The notes under the pieces are model-generated. The model made no database searches. It was not told the DNA's origin and was given only the letters and a program-made list of their open reading frames with translations. The translations under genes were made by a program, and so were the position numbers. Below, piece by piece: positions 35,243 to 42,287 of a stretch of 64,000 bases of DNA (its first letter is position 1; the number at the start of each line of letters is the position of its first letter). Source of the stretch: Chitinophaga pinensis DSM 2588 (GTDB taxonomy: Bacteria; Bacteroidota; Bacteroidia; Chitinophagales; Chitinophagaceae); contig NC_013132.1 in assembly GCF_000024005.1 (NCBI RefSeq), forward strand, positions 7,310,001-7,374,000. Direction: 5' to 3'.

Positions 35243-36085
35243 ATGCAAACCATCCTTGTCCTCACCGACTTCTCCCCTGTAGCACTACAGGCCGCCCACT
35301 ACGCCATCCACCTGGCCGGCCGCCTCAACTGCAAACGCATCCTTCTACTCAACGCATATCAGAGTCTGGAGCCCGTATCAAACGTGCCCATTACTCCCGA
35401 ACTACCCATTATACAGGCAAATCCGGATGAACTGTTAAAAGAAAGTATGTCGCAGCTGAACATATTAAGCAAACGGCTGGAAGCAGACGCTGGCGATATC
35501 CGCATCGACACTTTATCAGAAGATGATATACTGGAAGAAGCTGTGAAGAAGGTAGTCGGACAGGAAGACGTGAGTCTCGTAGTAGCAGGTATTTCAGATA
35601 AATCTAATCTGGAAAAATTCCTGATCGGTAGTCATAGTATCCGCATCATGGAAAACTGTGCCTATCCCCTGGTCATTGTACCGGAAGACGCAAAACTGGT
35701 AGCACCGCAACGAGTGATGCTGGCTGTGGATTTTGAAATACTCAGGAAAGGGAAAGCACTACCCGGAATGGTAACATTACTCAACAGTCTGCAGGCAGAA
35801 GAATTGTTTGTAGTAAACGTTGCAGGGGATGAAGAATTATCTGCGGAAACAAACGAAGACATCTCACATCTTCATCAGTTACTGGACAAATACCGGCCGT
35901 CTTTTCATTACGTAGAGAATAGTAACGTAACTGAAGGGATTAATAAATTCGCGGCAGACAATAACATTGCGCTGATCATTGCGATACACGAAAAGAAAGG
36001 ATTGCTGGCTACGCTGTTTAGTAAAAGTGTTTCGAAACAACTGGCCTGGAACAGTGACGTGCCGCTGCTGATATTACCTGCATAG
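35243..36085 (+). CDS. Universal stress protein, tandem UspA domains
   Basis: A 280-residue cytoplasmic protein from ATG 35243; an upstream frame start would add 31 residues of non-conserved sequence. Residues ~1-145 form a UspA domain (TILVLTDFSPVALQAAHYAIHLA ... SLVVAGISDK ... IMENCAYPLVIVPEDA). Residues ~150-280 are a second, more divergent one ending LAWNSDVPLLILPA. The ATP-binding GxxGxx(9)G(S/T) pattern is weak (GSHSIRIMENC), so nucleotide binding is uncertain. Tandem USPs are common stress-related proteins in Bacteroidota. Monocistronic. Confidence 0.88.
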   Translation: MQTILVLTDFSPVALQAAHYAIHLAGRLNCKRILLLNAYQSLEPVSNVPITPELPIIQANPDELLKESMSQLNILSKRLEADAGDIRIDTLSEDDILEEAVKKVVGQEDVSLVVAGISDKSNLEKFLIGSHSIRIMENCAYPLVIVPEDAKLVAPQRVMLAVDFEILRKGKALPGMVTLLNSLQAEELFVVNVAGDEELSAETNEDISHLHQLLDKYRPSFHYVENSNVTEGINKFAADNNIALIIAIHEKKGLLATLFSKSVSKQLAWNSDVPLLILPA

Positions 36086-36125
36086 TTCCATCAATACTAA
36101 TCTTTTTCTATTGAAATAAAAGTTT

Positions 36126-36181
36126 CCGGGATATACATTTTTCGTCCTGATGCACAGGAATGTCGTCAATGTATATCCCGG
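36126..36181. terminator. Bidirectional terminator-like hairpin
   Basis: CCGGGATATACATT (36126-36139) pairs with AATGTATATCCCGG (36168-36181); the loop contains its own small stem (CCTG..CAGG). It lies between the convergent USP and DoxX-like genes. Confidence 0.75.
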
Positions 36182-36206
36182 TCAGGATATATAGTCCATG
36201 ATCTTA

Positions 36207-36608
36207 TCAGATGGCAGCCAGACGGTGAGAAGTCTCTTTTGTAGCTTCGAAACGTTTCCAGGCATAATACGGTACAAACATAATCAGTAGGGCTACCACA
36301 GGCGGGATCAGTTCACCGACCGGATCACCTACAGCTGCTCTTGAGCAGAATGCACCGATAAAATTGATCGCAAAACCGGCATAAGCCCATTCCCTGATGG
36401 TATGAAATTTAGGTTGAAGGATCGCGATCGCACCCAGTAGTTTAGCAACCCCGAAAATCGTCAGTACATATTCCGGGTAACCAAGGTGTTTCATAATAGC
36501 CACTCCGGTTGCTTCATGGGTAATACCACCTATTGCATCCATCAGCATCATTAATGCAAAAATGCCTGTTGCTACCCAATAGAAGATCCTGACTTTGTTC
36601 GTTTTCAT
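36207..36608 (-). CDS. DoxX-like family membrane protein
   Basis: A 133-residue four-helix membrane protein of the DoxX-like family. Family traits are the start KVRIFYWVATGIFALMMLMDAIGGITH, the central MKHLGYPEYVLTIFGVAKLLGAIAIL and WAYAGFAINFIGAFCSRAA. It is often annotated as DoxX-like and is unrelated in function to known quinone oxidases as far as can be seen. Basic C-terminal tail. Monocistronic. Confidence 0.85.
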   Translation of the reverse strand: MKTNKVRIFYWVATGIFALMMLMDAIGGITHEATGVAIMKHLGYPEYVLTIFGVAKLLGAIAILQPKFHTIREWAYAGFAINFIGAFCSRAAVGDPVGELIPPVVALLIMFVPYYAWKRFEATKETSHRLAAI

Positions 36609-36709
36609 AATAGTAAGTTTTATGATGCAAACATATCAGCATTTCGGAAAGGATGTCATGTGTGAATCCGACAGTTTGAGGGTGTATTCAGGACATTCGG
36701 CTGTTTTCC

Positions 36710-37621
36710 TTAGTTTTTGGTAAATACCGCCACGATATTAAAGCCGTCGATCCATGGAGAAAACAGCTTAACAACCATTTTTCCTATTGGTGCAGGAATA
36801 ATGGAAATAAGCCCACCCAGGAAAGATTTCTTTTCTTTATAGTAGTTACGTTGCGCCAGATACCAACGTCTTGCAAATGATTTATTATTACTTAATGGTT
36901 CAACAATAATGTCCTGTGGTGTCACATCGTAGAACTTCTGCAATTCGGTAAAAGCCCTTTTGTTCCACAAACCGGCATGATGTGGAGGCAGGTTAAGCGT
37001 ATGCCATTTATCCTGTTTGAAGAGATAAGGATTGTTGTTAGGCACCCCGATGATTAGTTTACCCCCTCTCTTCAGCGCTTTCAGACTGGCATCCAGAAAG
37101 CTCTTCACATTATAGATATGCTCCAGTACCTGAAAACAGCAAACAACGTCATATTCTCCGACATGCCCATCCGCATGGTCTTCGATCATCTCGTTATACA
37201 TGCGCAGTCCCTTCTTCTCACCTTTTGCAATAGCGGCAACGTTCAATTCCAGGCCAATCGCATCGATATTGGACTTTTTCAGCTGTTCCAGGAAAAAGCC
37301 GTCGCCTGCACCGATTTCCAATACCTTCTGACCGGGTTTGATCAGACTGGTAGCATATGTATGTTCCCATCGGGTGGTGGAATAATATCCTACATCGTCT
37401 TTATTCAGGTCAGCATAGAACTGCCCATCTCCCAGAATGCCCTCCGGATAATAAAACCGGTATCCGGTATCACGGCACTCATACAATTCTACAGCAGGTA
37501 CCCCCTTGAAGAAACGACGCGTATCCACCTTTAGCTCATCTTCGTAAATCTTAATTATTGATTCTGTCGGAAACGTAGTGATCAACTCAAGGCGATTACC
37601 ACCTGTAACAGGACTTTTCAT
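36710..37621 (-). CDS. Class I SAM-dependent methyltransferase
   Basis: A 303-residue protein from ATG 37621 (MKSPVTGGNRLELITTFP). An upstream start adds 21 residues without family character. A ~85-residue N-terminal part (RFFKGVPAVELYECRDTGYRFYYPEGI) resembles the lead region of sugar- and lipid-modifying methyltransferases. The Rossmann core follows, with motif I VLEIGAGDGFFLEQL and later VVCCFQVLEHIYN and KLIIGVPNN. The C-terminus has a hydrophobic patch. Acceptor unknown; polysaccharide or glycan modification is possible. Monocistronic. Confidence 0.85.
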   Translation of the reverse strand: MKSPVTGGNRLELITTFPTESIIKIYEDELKVDTRRFFKGVPAVELYECRDTGYRFYYPEGILGDGQFYADLNKDDVGYYSTTRWEHTYATSLIKPGQKVLEIGAGDGFFLEQLKKSNIDAIGLELNVAAIAKGEKKGLRMYNEMIEDHADGHVGEYDVVCCFQVLEHIYNVKSFLDASLKALKRGGKLIIGVPNNNPYLFKQDKWHTLNLPPHHAGLWNKRAFTELQKFYDVTPQDIIVEPLSNNKSFARRWYLAQRNYYKEKKSFLGGLISIIPAPIGKMVVKLFSPWIDGFNIVAVFTKN

Positions 37622-37726
37622 GTAAACAATAGTTTTATGACATCGAATTTCAGCCAATCTAGTGAAAACATTTAATTTTATCAACTAAGCCGGTTTTCGC
37701 ACGATCCTGCTACAAGAAATACGCCA

Positions 37727-38269
37727 TTAATTACTGAGTACTCCTGATAATTTACCGGAACGGCGCCTGAGTATCAATGCACTGATCAATGCCACGATCG
37801 TTCCCAGGGGCAGGACTTCCATGTAAGTTGCTGCAATCACCCCTATTGGTGTTTTATACATCGTATACACAAATTCCAGGTCTTTTGCTTTACCGGCCAG
37901 CTGTGCCTCTGTAGCCCCGCTTGCCTTTGCCTGTGTCATCACGTGATTGGCGTACTTATCCACAAAATCCGGAATGAAAAGATAATATTCTGCCAGCCAT
38001 ACCAGCGTATAATAGCTGGATGCGATAAGAGCAATAAAGAACCCTACTTTAAAAGCCTTCCCAAAAGTAATCACCCCCTGGCTATATTTGTTCCGGTAAT
38101 TCCTTACCCCTATAAAAATGAAGGGGAAGGCCACCAGCATCCCGGTATATACTAAAACCTCATTCCCCTTAAAGTTGAGATTGTAATAACATGCCAATGA
38201 AGAAGCAACCATCATCGCGGTAACGATCAGTCCTGCGATGATCCCAAAAGTCAATACATTCTTTTTCAT
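37727..38269 (-). CDS. DUF4199 membrane protein
   Basis: A 180-residue protein with four transmembrane helices (about 8-25, 36-54, 72-92, 142-165). It matches the DUF4199 family, whose members share the FGKAFKVGFFIALIASSYYTLVWLAEYYL region and a charged loop before the last helix. The C-terminal RRR cluster is cytoplasmic by the positive-inside rule. No function is known for the family. Confidence 0.85.
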   Translation of the reverse strand: MKKNVLTFGIIAGLIVTAMMVASSLACYYNLNFKGNEVLVYTGMLVAFPFIFIGVRNYRNKYSQGVITFGKAFKVGFFIALIASSYYTLVWLAEYYLFIPDFVDKYANHVMTQAKASGATEAQLAGKAKDLEFVYTMYKTPIGVIAATYMEVLPLGTIVALISALILRRRSGKLSGVLSN

Positions 38270-38616
38270 ACATTCAGTTTAGGTGATGGGAACAAATATG
38301 CCGGATCCTTTCTTATTCCGGTTCATACTTTAGGGTGATTCTGCTATAAAACGGTATTTCACCCAAAAGGTTGACACCATTAAGGAATGATATTTAAACG
38401 CTTAGCTTTTTCAATCGCTTGCGTCCTTCTTTCGACATCCATTTTGGAGAACAGACGCAGCGAATGCGTCTTAATCGTATTAAGAGAGAGAAAAAGGCGG
38501 TCAGGTGTATGCAAAATTAACCAATTTCCTGCTGCCGGTTAATGTGTATTTACCCGCATTATTTTGTAAATTCATCCTCCAACAGGTAGAAAAACAGGTA
38601 TTTATAAAGACAGGAC
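38270..38616. other. Intergenic region holding a decayed LuxR HTH
   Basis: There is no intact gene between the DUF4199 gene and the PAP2 gene. The only coding signal is the minus-strand LuxR-type HTH remnant at 38380-38538. Confidence 0.6.
38380..38538 (-). pseudogene. C-terminal remnant of a LuxR/MalT-type HTH regulator
   Basis: Minus-strand reading from about 38535 to the TAA at 38382-38380 gives ...LFLSLNTIKTHSLRLFSKMD, then VERRTQAIEKAKRLNIIP. This is the second half of a LuxR/MalT HTH (recognition helix SLNTIKTH and the R.QAI.KA..L terminus). Upstream in the same frame the expected SN.EIA helix is absent and a stop codon occurs at 38538-38536. No start codon or N-terminal domain exists, and plus-strand PAP2 sequence begins soon after. 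It is best read as a truncated, non-functional gene end. Confidence 0.7.
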
Positions 38617-39201
38617 ATGAAACAATTTTACACTACGGTATTACTGCTGACAACGGCCTACTCCCCCATCCTAGCCCAGTCAAGGCTGCAGACTTTCGAC
38701 GATCGTACACTGGAATACCTGGCTGCCAGAAGGACGCCCGGACAAACAAAAACCTGGCTCCTTATTTCCAACACCAATGACTATGTGAATGTAGCGATAC
38801 CTGCCGGCCTGCTGGTAGCGGGTATTATTGATCACAATCCCGATATGCGGCAAAATGCCCTTTACGTCGCCAGCAGTACAGCCACCACCTTTCTGCTGAA
38901 CACACTTATTAAGAAACTGGTAAAACGTCCCCGGCCGTTTATTTCCAATACACACCTGACGGCCGTCTATCAGCCAAAGTCCACCTCCTTCCCCTCGGGG
39001 CATACTTCTTCTGCTTTCAGCTCGGCAACTGCACTTGCCAGGGCTTACCCGAAATGGTATGTTCTCGCACCCGCTTTCCTCTGGTCAGGCGCGGTGGGAT
39101 ATTCCAGGATGTATCTGGGCGTTCACTATCCGACAGATGTAACAGCAGGCGCGCTGCTCGGTGTAGGTACCGCATTTGGAATGGGTTTTATCAGACCATA
39201 A
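38617..39201 (+). CDS. PAP2-family phosphatase
   Basis: A 194-residue membrane phosphatase with signal or first helix (TTVLLLTTAYSPILAQ). All three PAP2 motifs are present: KLVKRPRPF (KxxxxxxRP-type), FPSGHTSSA (PSGH) and SRMYLGVHYPTDV (SRxxxxxHxxxD), carrying the catalytic histidines. Such enzymes dephosphorylate lipid phosphates such as phosphatidic acid, undecaprenyl pyrophosphate or lipid A at the outer face of the inner membrane. The exact substrate is not predictable. Monocistronic. Confidence 0.9.
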   Translation: MKQFYTTVLLLTTAYSPILAQSRLQTFDDRTLEYLAARRTPGQTKTWLLISNTNDYVNVAIPAGLLVAGIIDHNPDMRQNALYVASSTATTFLLNTLIKKLVKRPRPFISNTHLTAVYQPKSTSFPSGHTSSAFSSATALARAYPKWYVLAPAFLWSGAVGYSRMYLGVHYPTDVTAGALLGVGTAFGMGFIRP

Positions 39202-39364
39202 GTATTCCGCACATTAAAATGTCCCATTTCCCCCCCTTTTATGTCGCGTTCACGACCTACGCAACCATAAGGTTTCGCATACTTTTGCTATCATAAGGCG
39301 CCCTACAGGGAGTCATTGCCCCAGGCAGCGCCTGCATGACCTACAACCTGAAATATTTGTGTAT

Positions 39365-39592
39365 ATGGTAGAAGTATTTAAAACCACCGTTAACAGCCGG
39401 ACAAATGCCCTCCTGCTCCTGGAACAGATACACAACACGTACAGTAGTTACAGGGCTAACTTTGACCTGGAAGATTGTGACCGGATATTACGCGTGGAAT
39501 GTATCTCCGGAAAAGTAGATGAATTGTGGTTGATCCGCCTCTTACAAAAAGCAGGCTTTGATGCAGCAGTGCTGGAAGATGAAATCTGTTAA
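39365..39592 (+). CDS. Small conserved-looking protein, HMA-like fold without CxxC
   Basis: A 75-residue acidic protein from ATG 39365 (a GTG lies two codons upstream). The layout is strand (VEVFKTTV), helix (SRTNALLLLEQIHNTYSSY), strand (ANFDLEDCDRILRVEC), helix (VDELWLIRLLQKAGFDAAVLED). This resembles a ferredoxin-like heavy-metal-associated fold, but the metal-binding CxxC is absent. Two Cys and a C-terminal Cys remain (DCDRIL, VECIS, EIC). The function is unknown. It sits next to the oxidase operon, from which a terminator separates it. Confidence 0.6.
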   Translation: MVEVFKTTVNSRTNALLLLEQIHNTYSSYRANFDLEDCDRILRVECISGKVDELWLIRLLQKAGFDAAVLEDEIC

Positions 39593-39646
39593 AAACGCCA
39601 TTTCTGATACCTGATCATTCATCCTTCCCCTTCCGCCGCATGCAAT

Positions 39647-39698
39647 ACCGGAGCAAAAGGCCTCTCCTGATGATAAAAGAGAGCCCCATTGCTCCGGT
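39647..39698. terminator. Bidirectional terminator at the oxidase operon end
   Basis: ACCGGAGCAA (39647-39656) pairs with TTGCTCCGGT (39689-39698); the inner stem is GGCCTCTC / GAGAGCCC. It lies between the 75-residue gene and the last gene of the minus-strand oxidase operon. Confidence 0.8.
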
Positions 39699-39718
39699 TG
39701 CTTATTTACCCTTTACCC

Positions 39719-40147
39719 TTATTTAATAAATCCAGCTAACTGCGTAAAAGCTGTTACCAGCAGTAGTGCACATTTAATCACCTCTCCGCCGATATAGTAG
39801 ACATGATTCAGATCGCGGGGCGGTGTTTTCCCTTGATGCACCATCGTTACACGCGCGTCCAGTAAAGGCAGCAGCCAGCTAGTCTGCAACAACAATACGA
39901 TCCCCACCGGCAACATCATCCACAGATATGAGATATCGTTGGCAACGCTAAAGAACAGCAACAACCAGCCGACAAATGCGGCACATTCTATTCTGTTCAG
40001 CGTACGGAACACCAATCTGCCAATCCCTGATCCCAATGCCGGTGTGATACCAGGCGCTCTGAATTTCAACGGCGCCTCCATAAAACTGATGCTCATTACC
40101 ATACCACACCATAACAATGGCAATGACAAAAAAAGAATCTTCAACAT
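39719..40147 (-). CDS. Four-helix membrane protein at the end of the oxidase operon
   Basis: A 142-residue integral membrane protein of no family I can name. Hydrophobic helices lie at about 2-21, 53-70, 73-92 and 119-138. Between the first two is the stretch FMEAPLKFRAPGITPALGSGIGRLVFRTLNRIE, with conserved-looking charged residues near the membrane. The short gap (10 bp) after the hemoglobin gene places it in the oxidase operon. It might help assembly or bind heme, but no motif supports a definite role. Confidence 0.75.
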   Translation of the reverse strand: MLKILFLSLPLLWCGMVMSISFMEAPLKFRAPGITPALGSGIGRLVFRTLNRIECAAFVGWLLLFFSVANDISYLWMMLPVGIVLLLQTSWLLPLLDARVTMVHQGKTPPRDLNHVYYIGGEVIKCALLLVTAFTQLAGFIK

Positions 40148-40157
40148 GTCTCCTTCC

Positions 40158-40556
40158 TTATTTATTATTCAAAGGGAAACCCAGCATCGACTGCATGATC
40201 CTGGCTATATTATTAGCCCGTGCTTTTGCATTGTCGGCCACCTCCCCTTTAAAAAGGCTATCCAGGGTAGCCGTAAAAAGCGCCAGCCACTGACTGAAAT
40301 GCTGCGGATCAATCGGCAACGACATATGTTTACTCATCGGATCGCCCCGGTACTTGCCGGAATACAACAACATCGTGCTCCAGAAATTGCACATGATCTG
40401 TAGATGCGGCTCCCAGTCGCTTCCGATCGCTTTTTCAAATACCGGCCCCAGTAATGCATCCGCCCTCACCTTGTCATAAAAGGTATACACCAGCTGCCTT
40501 ACATCTTCGTCTGTCTGAATATCCGCCAACTGCGGCCCCTTCTCAACATCTGCCAT
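40158..40556 (-). CDS. Group III truncated hemoglobin
   Basis: A 132-residue globin from ATG 40556 (MADVEKGPQLADIQT); the longer frame starts inside the previous gene. The group III (TrHbP-type) pattern is visible: VRQLVYTFYDKVRADALLGPVFE at the start, the W-x-x-M region FWSTMLLYSGKYRGDPMSKHMSL, and DPQHFSQWLALF with the probable proximal His. Such globins bind O2 and NO and are often found in micro-aerobic bacteria. Its place in a cbb3 oxidase operon under an NsrR-like regulator suggests NO scavenging or oxygen delivery to the oxidase. Confidence 0.92.
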   Translation of the reverse strand: MADVEKGPQLADIQTDEDVRQLVYTFYDKVRADALLGPVFEKAIGSDWEPHLQIMCNFWSTMLLYSGKYRGDPMSKHMSLPIDPQHFSQWLALFTATLDSLFKGEVADNAKARANNIARIMQSMLGFPLNNK

Positions 40557-40564
40557 AATATATC

Positions 40565-40978
40565 TTACTTGTTTAATAGTTCCAGTGGCGAGGTGACGCA
40601 ATAATAAATTGCCCAGCCCACAAAAGCGATCAGCAGCACAAACACCCAGAAAGGTATACTTTGTGGCGTCTCACTACCGATGATCAGGAAATTACGCTGA
40701 TCTCCTTTCCCGTACGCATTGATCATGACCGGCACAATCCCGTCTACTACCGCATTTTCAGCAATCCCTTCAATAGAGATCGCCGGTCCGTTACGTACTT
40801 CAAATGGTACCAGCCGGATACCTTCCTTTCCCGAGGGATCACGGCTGACGATCTTCAGGGTATGCTGCCCATCCACCAACCGGGTCGTATCCAGTTCAAA
40901 GTTAACCGGAGATTCCAGGATGGCAATGGGTTTTACATCTTCGTCTATAAATATGTATATCGTACTCTTGTCTTTCAT
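40565..40978 (-). CDS. Ig-like domain protein with C-terminal membrane anchor
   Basis: A 137-residue protein with no signal peptide. Residues 1-~105 are beta-rich (IYIFIDEDVKPIAILESPVNF, DGQHTLKIVSRDPSGKEGIRLVPFEV), like a small Ig-type domain. A single transmembrane helix (IPFWVFVLLIAFVGWAIYY) lies near the C-terminus, so the N-terminal domain may remain in the cytoplasm or be tail-anchored. Proteins of this type at oxidase loci are sometimes labelled as cytochrome-related, but no heme motif (CxxCH) is present. It probably serves oxidase assembly or stability; this is inferred from the operon only. Confidence 0.7.
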   Translation of the reverse strand: MKDKSTIYIFIDEDVKPIAILESPVNFELDTTRLVDGQHTLKIVSRDPSGKEGIRLVPFEVRNGPAISIEGIAENAVVDGIVPVMINAYGKGDQRNFLIIGSETPQSIPFWVFVLLIAFVGWAIYYCVTSPLELLNK

Positions 40979-40986
40979 AGCTGCAT

Positions 40987-41247
40987 TTATTCAAGGATAA
41001 ATTGTTTGATGTGGCCGGCCGACTTTTCACCGGGACGGATCAACCATTTCACAGAATAAAAGAAAATGACCAGTACAACCACAACCATCACAACTACAAT
41101 GAGATAGTCCCAGTTACTGTCTGGTGTCTTACCATGGGTGAGTCCGCCGAGCACCACCGCCTGTTTCTTCTTACAGGCGTCACAGGCCATTACAATTGGC
41201 TGGCAGCACATAAGTAACAAAGCTGAAAAGAGTGTTTTTTTGTACAT
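40987..41247 (-). CDS. Small exported membrane protein with CxxC
   Basis: An 86-residue protein from ATG 41247 (an upstream in-frame ATG adds four residues). It has a signal peptide (TLFSALLLMCCQPIVMA) followed immediately by CDACKKKQAV with a CxxC pair. One transmembrane helix (YLIVVVMVVVVLVIFFYSV) and a basic tail follow. The gene lies 21 bp after the cytochrome c gene. The CxxC near the membrane surface could take part in copper or thiol chemistry during oxidase assembly. No known family motif (e.g. Sco, PCuAC) was seen. Confidence 0.7.
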   Translation of the reverse strand: MYKKTLFSALLLMCCQPIVMACDACKKKQAVVLGGLTHGKTPDSNWDYLIVVVMVVVVLVIFFYSVKWLIRPGEKSAGHIKQFILE

Positions 41248-41268
41248 AATACAGGTCATTTTTAATGC

Positions 41269-42285
41269 TTATTGAGCGGTGGCTTTTGCCTTTGTTTCCT
41301 CCAGGTACTTCCGTACCTGCTCTACCGTCACCTTTGGCGCATTATTCCCCCAGCTGGTACGCTCATGGTTCATAATAGCGGTCACTTCTTCTGCTGACAG
41401 ATTCGCATTCGCACCTACTGCCGGCATAACGCCATAGCCCTCACTGACACGACCATCATAACCATTCATGATGATATTGACGTATTGCAGCGGTTCAGGA
41501 TCCAGTACGATCTTGCTGTCTTTCAGTGGCGGAAAAGCCCCTTTTAATCCTTCTCCATTCTGCTGATGACAACTCTGACAGTTATTAGCGTACAAGGTCG
41601 TTCCGTCAGGCGCCCCTGCAGCGGCTCCGGTAGTAGCATTTGCCGCGGAAGCTTTTTGCGCATACAGGAAAGCAGGTGTCTCCGTACCATCCGGCAGCTT
41701 CACCTGTTTCAGCTCCTTTAAATAAGTCACCAGTTGTAAAGCCTGTAGCGTTGCCACAATAACGGTCCCTTCCTCCTTGTATTCATCCGGTATCTTTACC
41801 ACCACATCATTTTTAGCCGCTTCTTTCTTCTCTGTAAATAACCAGGAATAAGCCGACATAACAGATGCAGGTGCTACGATACGTGGATTGAACAGGTGTG
41901 TCAGGTGCCAGTCCTCACTCGGCTGACGGGTGCCAATATCTGTAAGATCAGGGCCGGTACGTTCTGTACCCATCAGCGTAGCCGTATTCCGCCAGAAATC
42001 AGTACGGTGATTGTCGGCATAATCTGCCGCAATACTGGGTCTTGAACCCCATTTTTTATCCATCTCAACATTACGGACCTGCTGCGTGTGACAAGCCACA
42101 CAACCATTGCTCACAAACAACGCCTTTCCTTTCACTGCCGCCGGACTCAATACCGGTGCCTCCGGTAAAGGTGCATTGTTACGCTGGTTGTTCATAGCAG
42201 GAATAATAGCAACAAATACAGTAAGTATAACGAACAACAGGAAAGCGGTCCTGTACAGACTTTTATGATTATCAAATAACTCCAT
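41269..42285 (-). CDS. Diheme cytochrome c, CcoO-like with extra cytochrome c domain
   Basis: A 338-residue membrane-anchored cytochrome c. An N-terminal helix (~12-31) is followed by a first CxxCH (CVACHTQQVRNVEMD, Cys62-His66) in a context typical of the cbb3 CcoO/FixO subunit. This includes WGSRPSIAADYADNHRTDFWRNTATLMGTERTGPDLTDIG. An Ala/Gly-rich linker leads to a second cytochrome c domain (NCQSCHQQNGEGLKGAFPPL, ~residue 240 onward) that resembles a CcoP-type module. It thus appears to combine CcoO and part of CcoP functions in one chain, feeding electrons to CcoN. The gene starts 2 bp after the ccoN stop. Confidence 0.92.
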   Translation of the reverse strand: MELFDNHKSLYRTAFLLFVILTVFVAIIPAMNNQRNNAPLPEAPVLSPAAVKGKALFVSNGCVACHTQQVRNVEMDKKWGSRPSIAADYADNHRTDFWRNTATLMGTERTGPDLTDIGTRQPSEDWHLTHLFNPRIVAPASVMSAYSWLFTEKKEAAKNDVVVKIPDEYKEEGTVIVATLQALQLVTYLKELKQVKLPDGTETPAFLYAQKASAANATTGAAAGAPDGTTLYANNCQSCHQQNGEGLKGAFPPLKDSKIVLDPEPLQYVNIIMNGYDGRVSEGYGVMPAVGANANLSAEEVTAIMNHERTSWGNNAPKVTVEQVRKYLEETKAKATAQ

Positions 42286-42287
42286 GA

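Noticed and set aside
38505..38780. 91-codon plus-strand frame before the PAP2 gene
   Set aside because: Overlaps the PAP2 gene start in another frame; the PAP2 frame has all motifs and a signal sequence.
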